DNA from: Areca catechu
Lineage: Eukaryota; Streptophyta; Magnoliopsida; Arecales; Arecaceae
Direction: 5' to 3'
Assembly (NCBI GenBank): GCA_021397845.1
Contig: CM038038.1
Span: 64,226,748 to 64,290,747 of the forward strand
Length of the DNA: 64,000 bases
Position 1 is the first letter of the stretch. Each line of letters opens with the position of its first letter. A model generated the notes under the pieces. The model saw only the letters and a list, made by a program, of their open reading frames with translations. It had not been told where the DNA came from and searched no databases. The position numbers and the translations under genes are program-made. Below, piece after piece: positions 24,301-36,300 of this stretch.

Positions 24301-27300
24301 GATAAAGATAAGGCAAAATAGCGAAAAGAGGGTCTAAAATGGTTTAGGAAGATAATTATTAATCGAGTGCATGGTACATGTACGTTTTTACTTGCGTAGA
24401 GCAATAGAAAGATCAAGATCAGATATTTCATGGTCTAAACCCAGAGTCGAAGAAGGTAGATGGGTGAACATGAGTTGTGGGTTTCTGGTGGCGGTGATAA
24501 ACCTATAAAACAGGAGCTTTTGGCAGTGTCTTTGAAAGCTACTCAGGATCCGAGAAAGGGATGCCTTGTGATGGAGCCGGTGTAGGTAGAGGTCTAGACA
24601 AGAGTACCAATGAAGCCTCGGAAGGAGAAAAGAATGAGACAGATTCAAAGAAAGTAACATCAGTAGAAACAAAGGGATGTCAGGTGACAGGATCATAACA
24701 TCTATATTCATTTTGTGTGCAGGAGTAATCCAAGAAAATACATTTAACAGATCGAGAAGATAGTTTGTTTAGTTTAGGACCGAGCAAGTGAACAAAGCAG
24801 GCAACCAAACACGAGGATTTAGTGGAAATAGAGATTTGTCTGGGTAAAGACGAGAAGGATGTTTGACCATCAAGAATTGAAGATGGAAGATGATTAACGG
24901 GATAATAGGCAATAAGGATAGCATCCCTGTTGATCCTGGAATAATTTTGTTGATTACAAAACATTGGAGCATGTATGTTTTACTAATTCTTTCAATCACT
25001 CAAGAAGTTTTGCAGGAAGTATTTATATGTATATCAGTTGGTATGTATTCCAGTATTGTATGAACTCATGTACATTTCAAGTTGTAAAGGCCTAATTTCT
25101 CATCCATGTAATCTTGTAAAAAGGGCTCTAAAATTAGTAAAAATGAGTTTAAGTAGGTTAGACATGTATAGTAAGCTTTTTGAACTGTTTGAAAGACCTA
25201 CTCTTGTTGGAATCTTGATTTGAAGAAGTTTGGAGAATTTTGAAAGCTTAAGAAGAATTTTTGCAAGAGCCGACTCCTATTCTAGCACGGCACGAAGATT
25301 TTAAAGTTTCAGTAGTTCGAGCCGACTCAACAAGAACTTATGTTTTTCTTGACTAAGAGTTCGAGCTGACTCAATCCAGAAGAGCCGACTCGACCAAAAC
25401 TTGTATTTGTGATGACTGAGACTTCGAGCCGACTCGAGCCTAGAAGAGTCGACTCAACCAGAGTTTATGTTGTTGGTGACTGAAACTTCGAGCCGACTCA
25501 GTCTTGAAGAGCCGACTCCTTCATAATTTATTTTGGCATTGTCTGAGACTTCGAGCCGACTCATGGTTCTCGAGCCAACTCGAGTGACGGGTTTTTGCAT
25601 GAACGGCTAGTTGCTGGAATAGTTTTTTGAATTCCAAAAGCCCTCTAATGGCTATTTTTTGGTTCTCTAGGCCCTACAATGGCTAGTTTTGCTTGAAAAC
25701 TATAAAAGGGAGTATTTATAAGGGATTAAGAGATTATTCATTGATTATTCTTGAAAGTTATTGAGCATTCAAGTTGATTTAAAGTCTTTCACCAACCTAC
25801 TTTAAGTGAGCATTCAAGAAAGGATTCAAAGCTTCACCAACTGATCTTCATTCTTGAATCCAACTTTTTGAGGAAGTTAAGAAGCAGCTTGAAGAATATT
25901 CAAGAGCATTTAAAGCTAGGCTTCAAATTGATCTTCATCGGCAACTATCTAACAAATTTGGTTTGTTGTAAGAGTTATTTCCATTTGATATATCTTGTGT
26001 TTTCTCTAAGAACAGCAAGGGGCTGTGTCTTAAGAGTGCTGAAAGGTTTTTAGATGAGCCTATTAAAACCTAAGTTTGGGTTTCTTTGGTAAGCCCGGTT
26101 CTAAAAACCAAAGGGAGTTAGGTTCTTGGTTAGCCTATGTTAAAACCAAGTGTGGGTTTTCTTTGGTGATCCCGGTAAAATCAAAGTGTAGAGGTTTGGA
26201 TTGTGAGCCTGTTAAAACAATACGACTGTATTCCGGTAGGAGATATAGTGGAAATCCCAAGTGGTGCTTGGGTAGTGGACGTAGGAGCCGGTTGCTCCGA
26301 ACCACTCTAAACCTATTGTGTTTGTGATTGCTTAATTGTGTTTACTTGCTTTCGCATTGCATAACTTATCACAACACCACAACACTAAAGGAATTTTAAA
26401 AGTGCACATACTTGCTAAAGTTTTTATAATCCCAATTCACCCCCCTCTTGGGAAGCCACCTAGGCAACAATCCCCCAATATTATTTAGGCACATGCATCC
26501 GAAATATTAGGATCGAGCTATATTTAGGAGCGTATGATTCTTACATTTAGCAACCCTATTATGTTGAGAAGTATATGCACAGAAGATTTGATGAATAATG
26601 CTGTTAGAAACACAACTTGTTAAATAATGAGCTTGCAAATTCTAAGGCATTATCAGTGCAAAGAGTTTTAATGGATACAGAAAATTCCATATAGAATTTT
26701 TGAATGCACTAAAGACATCATACTGACTTCGAAAAAGATAAATCTAAGTTATCCAAAAACAATCATCAATGAAGGTAACAAAGTAGCAAAACTCAAAACG
26801 GGATGATACAATACTCAGATCCTTGACATCCAAGTGAATAAGCTTAAAAAGAGTTACATCGATGATTGACATTAAAGAAAAAAAGGCACGTTGGTGCTTG
26901 CCAAACTCATAAGCAGCACATGGCAAAGAAGACAAAGTAGAAGGAACGGACATAAATCGATTCAACGATAAGATGCCAGGATAGTCAAGTCTGCAATGCT
27001 ATAGAGATTTGAATTTTGAGTAGCATGAAAAGCAACAATAGTTATAGCAGGTTCCACATCCAGATAGTATAGATCCTGCAACTTATGCCGGCCATCAATT
27101 TTCGTCCTGATCCAAAGATCTTGATGGACAGTAGGAAGGAAAAAAGTAACTGAATAATCCAAAGAGCAGGTGAGGTGGCTTATGGATAGAAAACTAAAAA
27201 AATTAGGGATATAGAGAACTCTATTAAGAGATAAAGAGAAGGCAACTATGACTACTCTCCCAGAGCAGGAGAAAAAGGAGCCATCAGCAATAGATAGAAA

Positions 27301-30300
27301 AGGATGAGTAGAAGAAAGGGACAAAGTGGTAAATAGAGACCGGTTACCTGTCCTATGAATAGAGGCACCAGAGTTTAGAAGCCAGGATTTACCATGGGCA
27401 GCAGCCAAAGCAGACCCAGAAGATAGAGATGCAAGGAATAAAAAGGCATATGGCTGCAATAATCAATCATACTCCGTCTTAGTAAGTATAATAACATCGC
27501 TTATGGATCCAAGAAATAGGGACAACACTAGCAGGAGCAACAATAATCGGTTTGGCAGTCTTTGGTTTACCAAACTTCTGCCAACACCGCTTAGAAGGAT
27601 GTTAGTGCGAGTGCAGTGAAGACATGGAGGAAAATCACTACCACAGCCCTGGCTACGTCCCCCAGAAGTAGTATGAGTAGACTGATCAATAGGTGTAGGT
27701 GAAAATTCAGAAGCAACCGTGGTAGTAGATACTTGGAGCTCATAAGCAAGGGCACTAGTCAATGATGGGACAGCAAAGTCATATAAGAGATTGCCGAACA
27801 TAACTGAGACAACCATTCAATCCAGATAGAAACTTGGCTATAAGGAATTCCTCACATTGTTTCACGACGATCACATCAGTAGTAATGGGATTATAAATAG
27901 TCAGTTCATCCTATTTGTTTAGTAAATGCTACAAAATTGTCTTTGACAGAGCATCCATCTTGACAAAAATTAAAATTTACTCATATAGGGCATAAATATG
28001 GCTAATATTCTTCTTATGCTCGTATATCTCCTTGAGAGCATTCCACATATCTTTCGCCTTACAGAGAAATAATATTGGCACTTATAGAGGTTCACAACTA
28101 TTCAAAAGCTAAGTGATAATTGTGTAGTCATCATCCTACCACTTATGTGTAGTTTCAAATACTGGATGAAGGGGAGGCATTAGGAGGGACGTCGGTGAGA
28201 TGTTTCAACTTATATTAAGAACTAACAAAGAAGCAGAAGGTTTGAGCCTAGAGGACAACTACCACCATTCAACTTGATTGTGGTGCCTAAAGGAATGGAT
28301 TTCTGAACTTTCGAAGATGACACCATATAGATCTAAGGATAACAGTGGCAGCTCACAAGGAAGAGAACCCTTGATCATAGCATAGATAAAAATAGGACCA
28401 AGGAATCTACACTCTTTACCTAGGCATGGAGGCATGGAGAAAGTAGCAATGAGCTTTAGGCTTCTAAGAGGGTTGGCGGTAGCATCTTTGTAGTGCCTAA
28501 TACAATTCCTAGTCCAATAGGATTTGAACCAGCCCTTGGAGCTTCTTCCCAGGGAATGGAGACCGGGAAACCCAGCAAGATGAGGGCACTCTAAAGGGGG
28601 GAACAATAGCCACAAATCAGCAAAGACTCAATGCTACACCTTGGGCATCTTGGGCCTTGGGCGGCAGTCCTAGACCCGACCCGTTTAACCTGTTTATTAA
28701 CCTGCTAACTCGACTTGACCCGACATATTTAACTCGTTTAATAAATAAATAACCTATTAATACAACCCGACCTGATCCAACCCGTTTTACCTGTTTAATA
28801 TATAGATAAACTGTTAACCCGACCCAACCCGATCCAATCCATTTAATCTGTTTAAAATAAAAAGTATAAGCAGTACATGGAAAGTAGGAAAAGAGTTTTT
28901 TTTTGTACAACCTAGAATTGTATTAATAAAATATATTTAACCTTATAACGGACAACAAAAACTTATGCTATTTAAATATAACAAAGTAGCAGCTTACAAA
29001 AATAATTGAGATGACACTACAAAGTGAAAATAAACAAGAGTTATCAAATTAAATTCTGCTACACTTGAAAGCTTTAAAGTTTGTCTGCAGAGAGATTCAG
29101 GATATCAAGGAAACATTCTTCATCTATACTAACTCTCTAGAATTGTAGATAGATCTTTCTTGTATTACAGTTAACAGATAAGTTAGCATACCAAAAAAAT
29201 CACGATCAGTATCTACTAATAAGCTGCAAAAAAATATATGTATCAAGCTATATAGAAAAGATGGTCATTTGAAGAAAAAAGAAGGGAAGAAAAAGAGGAG
29301 GCTCAGATTTGTATTTAATCTGCAACTAAATTAAAACGATTACAATCGAATGCCTATTAAAAAAGGCCATCCAAGATGGTTACCATCAGAAATAGTTGAA
29401 TCAGCAAAAAGACATCTCAAAATCATCATTACCTCTACATACAAACCTTAAAGATATCTCAAAATCATAAATATTAAGTCATTAACCAATAAGTTACACA
29501 AGAAAAGAAAGGAGGCTCAAAAATCAAATCTAACATTTAATCTCAACTTATTTAACCTGTTTAAAATAAAAAATAGAAGCAGCACATGAAAAGTAGGAAA
29601 ACAATTTTTTTTAAGAAGACTAGAACTTAGAACTGTATTAATATAACACATTTAATCTTATAACGGACAATAGAAATTTATGCTGCTTAAATATAACAAA
29701 GTAGTAGCTTATAAAAGTAATTGAAATAACACTATAAAGTGAAAAGATGCAAGAGTTGGTCAAATTAAATTCTGCTATACACTTGAAAGCTTTAAAGTTT
29801 GTCTGCAGAGAGATACAGGATATCAAGAAAACATTATTCATCTATACTACTAACTCTCCAGAATTGTAGATAGACCCTCGCATAATAGTCAACATATAAG
29901 TTAGCATACCAAAAAAATCACAATCAGTATCTACTAGTAAGCTACAGAAAAAAATATATCAAGTTGTATAGAAAAGACGGTCACTTGTTTGAACAAAAAA
30001 GAAGGGAAGAAAAAGAAGAGGATAAGATTATATTTAATCTGCAACTAAATCGAAACAACTACAATCGGTTGCCTATTAAAAAAAGCCATCCAAGATTGTT
30101 GCCATCAGAAATAGTTGTCTAGGGTTCTCCGAACCGTGCCGAACTGGCTGGTTTGGGGCGTACCGAACTGGATTGCCGGCCGGCCGGCACGGTTCGGCTT
30201 TAAAAAATGGCACAGTCCCTTTAAAAAACAAAAAAAAAACTTACCGCACCGAACCGGGCTCGAATCGGCCCGAATCGGTGCGAACCGGTCCTGAACCGGT

Positions 30301-33300
30301 CAAACCGGCCGATCCGGCCCGGTTCGGCTCGGTACGGCTTGGGAAGGGGGGGCAATTTATTTTTTTGGTGTCACATGGCTACACTGTAGCCATGTGACCT
30401 TTTGTCCAAGGGGGAAGAAGATGCCTTTCCTTAATTATAAGGAAAGGCACAGAGAGCTCTTACACGCTCTCTGTGTTCTCTGTTGCAGCACACGGTGTAA
30501 GGAAAAGCAGAAAAAAAAATTCGCAGGGTCAATTTCAACCCAATTCAACCTGCAAAAATCGAAAGGGTAGGTAGAATCAAGGTCCGTATACCTTTCTTTT
30601 TCCGTATTTTCGTCTTTCGTAGCATTAAATTTTATTAAAATCCATGCAAATTAGAAAATTAAGAAGAAATGCTGTGAAAATTTATTTGTTATCAATGATT
30701 TTAGAATATGTGGTAGATCTAGGATAGATCTACACAATGATACTAAAATCTTAATTTTTTGTTAAGTATATAATTTTTTAAATTAAAAATTAATTTCGGA
30801 TTAATAAATTAGTTAAAAAAATAATTAGAAAAAAAATTATAATTTTAAATTTTTAATCCAGGGCTTGTAAGCTACTCTCACTATAAATTTCATATCGATT
30901 TATTCAAGTTTTGTGCATCTCATGAATAGTGCCCGTAGGTCTTAAATTGAAAAAAAATTGACTTTTAATGCATTTCTAGGATCTTAAAAAAATATATGTA
31001 GCATGTATGATGGAATCCTACATGAATATAAAATTTAAATTATTTTTATTTTTTTTTATTTTTTTGAATTTTTTAAATAAAAAAATTTTAAAAAAAAATT
31101 AAATTTTAAAAATTAGGTTAATAAATTGTTAATTAATAAAGATTATTATTGACCTTATATGTAATTTAAATATTCTGGTATGGATCCATCAAGGAGGAAG
31201 AAGAATCCGGAGCGGGATATTGGCTGGTTACATGGAGAGATGCTCTCGGGTCGGCATCACTAGAGGTGTAAATGGTGTAATACCGAATTCAAAGGTGGAG
31301 GGTAACAAGGTTGAAGCAGCACTTGGCTGGTGGCTATCCTAATGTATCTGCATGCCAACAGTGTCCACAGGAGGTCCGTCAGTTGATGAAGAAACACTTT
31401 TCTGATTTTAAAGCTGGAAAAGATAGAGCAGCAAAGAAGAAGGCAGAGATGGATCGCAGAGTCGCAGAACCACCTTCTTATCGCTCCAGGAAGTTAGAGG
31501 AAGCATCTATTCCTTCTGATGAGGAGGCACAGATGGAGGCTACTATTCAGGCGAGCTTGTATAAGCAGAGGCAGAGGAGGAGGCAACCAGGCATAGACAG
31601 CGATTCGGGCCATCAGTTTTTGAGTCAGGATCGGGATCTATTTCTGCTAGTGCTCCAGGAGAGTCTGAGATAGTTTAGGAGGACCTCAGTCAGAGAGCCC
31701 GTCAGGAGAGGCACCAGCCATATTGCATCCATGTTGGGAGCATTTGGCAGTAGGAGGAAGTCTTCCAGGCCCAAGGACATTCCAGAGGGAGCCACTATTC
31801 ATGATGTCGATCCACATGCATTTTCTAGTAGAGATTCCAAGCAACAGAGGATTGATACAATGCTGAAAAAGGATAAGAAGAAGGATATGTAGCGGGCCAT
31901 CTCCTCCTGGTTTCATTTCAGTCATATCCCAGCCCATGCAGCAGACAATCCTTATTATCGCTCTGCTATTTCATCTATACAGGCTGCTGGTGCAGGTGTA
32001 GATCCTCCAGCATCGAGGGATATCTATGGTCATCTTCTAGACAGCAATAAGGAGCTAGAAGGATGGATATCCTAATATCAGAGCAAGTGGCCTGTGTATG
32101 GATTGACGGTGATGTGTGATGGTTGGACTGGTCCTAGACGGAGCATCATCAATTTTGACTTATTGTGATGGGAAGACTTTTTTTCAGAAGTCTATTTATG
32201 CTTCAGATCAGGTGCACGATGCCAGTTATATCCTCAGATTGATGGAGGTGATTGATCAGGTGAGAGAGCATATGTCGTGCAGGTAATCACTGATAATGGA
32301 CCACAGTACAGGGCCGCAGGGCAGATCTTGATAGAGCGGCGGCCGCATATTTTCTGGACCCCTTGTGCTGCACGTTGTATAGACCTCATGTTGATGGATA
32401 TTGGTAAAATTCGCAGGGTGCAGAATATTGTTGAGCTAGCACAGTTTATCACAATATTTATATATAACCATACATGGGTCTTATCATTGATGAGGAGCTT
32501 TACAGGGGGAAAATATTGAGACCGGGGGTCACACGGTTTGCAACTAATTACATTGCACTTGATAGTCTTCTTAACAAGAAAGCAGAGCTGCGTTAGATGT
32601 TTGTCAGTCAGGATTGGCAGGAGAGCAGATATGCCAGGGCAAAAACTGAGGGAAGCAATGTGGAGAATTTAGTGACGAGACAGACATTCTGGCAGCGGGC
32701 TGAGAGGGTAGTAGAGGCTATCAAGTCTCTATATGAGGGAGTCCACGGTAGGGTAGTAGAGGCTATCAAGTCTCTATATGAGGTACTTCGTGCCGTGGAC
32801 TCCGAGAGGTATGCTCAGATGGGCTTCTTATATTTCATGATGCAAAGGGCAAAGAAAAAGATCCAGGAGGCAGATCCATCACATGCATATGAGTATATCC
32901 GGATCATTGATGGACGATGGAGTTATCAAATAAGTTCGGATTTATATCTAGCAGGTATGTAATATTTTATGAAGTTCCTAAAAATTAAGTTTCAGTTAGA
33001 TTCATACAAGTACGCTTGATTGATTTTTAAAATATATGTGCAGCTTACTATCTAAATCTGAGATTTCAGTACTCTATACCGGACATTGCCATGGATGAGG
33101 ATCTATGTTATATATAAGATGGAGCCCGATCCAGATATCGCTGCTATGTGCCTTGAAGAAGTAAGTTAGGTTAAAATTATTGAATGATTTTTAATAGCAT
33201 TAATTTCAACAAGCTAACAAATTTTTTTCTGGCAAACAATTTTTTAGGGAGGGCACAGATTCATTTGGATCCACTATAGCGATCAGAAGTAAATCAAAGA

Positions 33301-36300
33301 TGAATCCTGATAGGTACTACTAAGGAGTAAGTCTAATATTATATCAGGATTAAATTTTTTATTTTGCTAAATCTAAAATTCTAAATGATGTAATGTCTTT
33401 TGCAGCTGAATGATGGGTGCATTTTGGTGGATCTGCTAAAAATTTGAAGGTTCTTGCAATGAAGATCCTCTTCCAGACGGTGTTCTCCAGTGGATGTGAG
33501 TGCAACTGATCTACATTTGGTCTTATCCACTCCAAGCAGAGGAACCGTCTGAAACAGAAACGCCTCAACGATCTTATATATGTACACTATAATTTAAGGT
33601 TGAGGCTAAAATGTATTCAGGAAGAAGTAGAATTGAAATATCTTGATCCCACTACAAGTTCATATGTTGATGAGGATGAAGATCCAATGATTGGGTGGGT
33701 CATGGGTCAGCATCAGATGCCAGAGCTTGATGAGCCAGGATCGCCTTCTCGACCAGCCAGTTTTGTAGCTAGTGAGGCTGGGGTGGATGTTGGACAATGG
33801 GCAACAAGTCATATTCCTCACAAGGCTCCAGCAGATACAGCACATCGTCCGTCCCCACCATCTAGTAGACCTAGAGATAGAAGAAAAGGAAAGGCAGTTG
33901 CACCTCCATCGGAGCACTTAGTCCACTCAAATTCAGATACCAGAGACAGTGATGATAGTGTTTCAGATAGTGGAGGATCTAGTGATCAGGGAGGGGCAGG
34001 AGGACATGAGTCGCAGCCACGTAGTCCTATTCGATTCACTTGGGAGTCGCAGTTTTTCCATGCCATGCAGGATACAGATCATGGAGCACCATCTGACAGA
34101 CCTCGTGGTGATACGATTCCATATAGGCGACGGGCTCCAGGTGGCATTCGGGACACGATACAGCTACAGATCTTGCACGTGGAGTAGGATCCTTGGATGT
34201 ATCTGGATCATCCTCATATTCAGGATCCTCTTATCCATAGCTACCGGCAGCTTCTGGTCCATATGATCCATATGGTGCATCCAAGATGTCAACATCCAGT
34301 GGTTATTATCCCGGAGCATCTTATGCATCTGATTTTGTTGCTGGTATATTTGGATTTCTCCCTGCACCTGCACTGCCATATCGTCAGTCTCTGGACAGCT
34401 CTCAGAGTCAGGAATTCGAGAGGGATATGCGATTAGTTATGACCCATCATGCACACCTCCTGGGATGAGCTTAGAGGAGTATCATGCTGCCTGGCAGGAG
34501 GGACATGCCGAATTTCCTACATAGTACATACATGATCCCTATATTTATGGACATCGTCACTCTACCCAATTCTAGATATTGGTATGTAATTATATGTTTA
34601 TGCCACATTTTACTTTCATTAATTGCTGATAATCTTAGTTTAATTATCATTTTTTTTTATTTCAAATATTAGTATTTAGTTCTAAACCCTAAAGCGGTAC
34701 GCCATCCTAAATCCTAAATCCTAAATCCTATACTGGCCTAAACCCTAAATCCTAAACCCTTAAAAAATAAACCCTAAACCCTAAATCCTTAAAAACTAAA
34801 ATAAAAACCTTAAAATTACAAAAAACAAAAAAAAATCAAAAAAAAAATTTTTTTGGGCGTACCTGTTTGGACCGGCACACGCCCTGTCGTACCGTGTGCC
34901 AGCATGGTACGGTTCGGTACCGAACCGGTACCGGCCGGCCACCGGTACGGCACCCGGTACTGGTACCGGGAACCTTGGTTGAATCAGCAAAAAGATATCT
35001 CAAAATCACCATAACCTCTACATACAAACCTTAAAGATACCTCAAAATCATCAGTATCGAGCATTGTTTGCGGTACCATCCTGTCTCGCCTGGTACGGGG
35101 CGTACCATACCGTACCGGCCCTTGGCAGGTATAGTTCATATATCAAAAATGGTTTGGCACTCTAGACCATTAAAAACAATTAGAAAATTATATTCCATAC
35201 GGTACGGTATGGTACTGTACCATACTATACCGTACCATCTGGTTTGTGCCCGATTCAGGTTAAACAATTTTTTAATAGGAAGGAAACAAATTTTCTTAAG
35301 ATTTTATAGACCCGGTACGGAGCCGGTATTGTACCGTACCATACCATACCGGTCTGTGACTGGTACGGGGTATGGTACCGGTTCCGAGTTCCTTGGTATC
35401 GAGTCATTAACCAATAAGCCACACAAGAAAAGAAAGAGGAGGCTTAAAAGTCAAATCTAACATTTAATCTGTAGCTAAATCAAAATGACTACAATCGGTT
35501 GCCTATAAAAGAAGGCTATCCAAGATTGTTGCCGTTAAAAATAACTAAATCAGAAAAATCACATACCAAAATCATCATATAGCCTTCACGTACAAACTTT
35601 AAAATAATTCTAATATGAAACAAGTACCTGAAATGAGTTCCAGAAAAATGCAACATAACAACATCCATATTCAAACAAGAACCAAAAGAAGTTACAAACA
35701 AGATAACATGTCTAAATATTGAGTGTCATAATCCAAAAAAATATCCATGATCATGATTTGTCTTAACACAGGTTTGCATCAATATTGGCCGAGCCTTGAG
35801 TTGATTGGGCTTCAATGATGAAACTTGAGTCCATCACATCTTCCATAATTTTATCTAACCCAGGTTCCAAAACATCTACATTAAAATATTATAATGGTTA
35901 ATAATGAAATATTTAAAATATAATAGCAACGTAATTAATTAAACATATACCTTTCTTTTCCAACATCCAATCTCGAGTGCAAATCAAGGTTTCAGCAATA
36001 TCTGGTTTAAGTGCACTACGATACTTATCAAGTACTTGCCCTCCAATACTAAAAGCTGATTCAAAGGCAACTATAGATATTGGAATAGTTAAAATATCCG
36101 GAGCCATCAGAGAAAGTTGAGGATATCGAAATTGATTGGCTTTCTAAAATTCAAAGATATCCAAATTGAACTTCTTATCAACTTTAGGCCCATCCAAATA
36201 TAATTCTGATTGAGACTTTTATGTAGCAGTGACAAAATCAAAACTTTCAAATATATCAAAATCTTACATTATTACAAAAATAAAATATATTATTTATCAG

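Larger units (their letters stand above)
24928..26469 (+). mobile_element. Sirevirus solo LTR with 5-bp target duplication
   Basis: The 1542-bp block starts TGTTGATCC and ends GGCAACA, with ATCCC immediately on both sides (24923-24927 and 26470-26474). The right end (CCCAATTCACCCCCCTCTTGGG) mirrors the LTR edge of the Sirevirus at 5476, so this is a plus-oriented Sirevirus LTR. No PBS or internal coding follows, so it is a solo LTR left by recombination between two LTRs. It lies inside the integrase of an older copia element. Confidence 0.93.
24056..28210 (-). pseudogene. Copia RT start, integrase, protease and gag (broken, interrupted)
   Basis: Read leftward from 28210: a gag region (DMWNALKEIYEHKKN, FLSGLNG), the protease (SWLLNSGASIHRTGN, where the usual catalytic D is N), a pre-integrase segment (LYYLD), and the start of the integrase core (LIHLDVKD, FVTFIDDC). 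The solo LTR at 24928-26469 then interrupts. The integrase C-terminal half resumes at 24964 (CFVHLLGPKLNKLSSRSVKCIFL, GYRCYDP-like), and the first RT block lies near 24060-24110. Many stops and frameshifts mark an old copy. With 21330-21890 it forms one minus-strand element. Confidence 0.82.
30120..34977 (+). mobile_element. hAT transposon related to the GGTACGGTACC MITEs
   Basis: The left end reads TAGGGTTCTCCGAACC, and the right end, read inversely, CAAGGTTCCCGGTACC; both are followed by GC-rich CCGG and GGTACC motifs. The interrupted host reads GTTGAATC after the element and GTTG then TC before it, so the 8-bp duplication is GTTGAATC with two bases lost on the left. It encodes a broken transposase on the plus strand. 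Its termini resemble those of the MITEs at 35062 and 38415, so it could be their source of transposase. Confidence 0.78.

Noticed and set aside
32277..32519. Retroviral-type integrase from the DNGPQY word
   Set aside because: The context (BED finger before, CAARCIDLMLMDIGK after, hAT dimerisation later) identifies DUF659 of a hAT transposase.
34682..34789. Chromosome end
   Set aside because: The telomere-like units are degenerate, short, and enclosed within a hAT element with genes and repeats on both sides.
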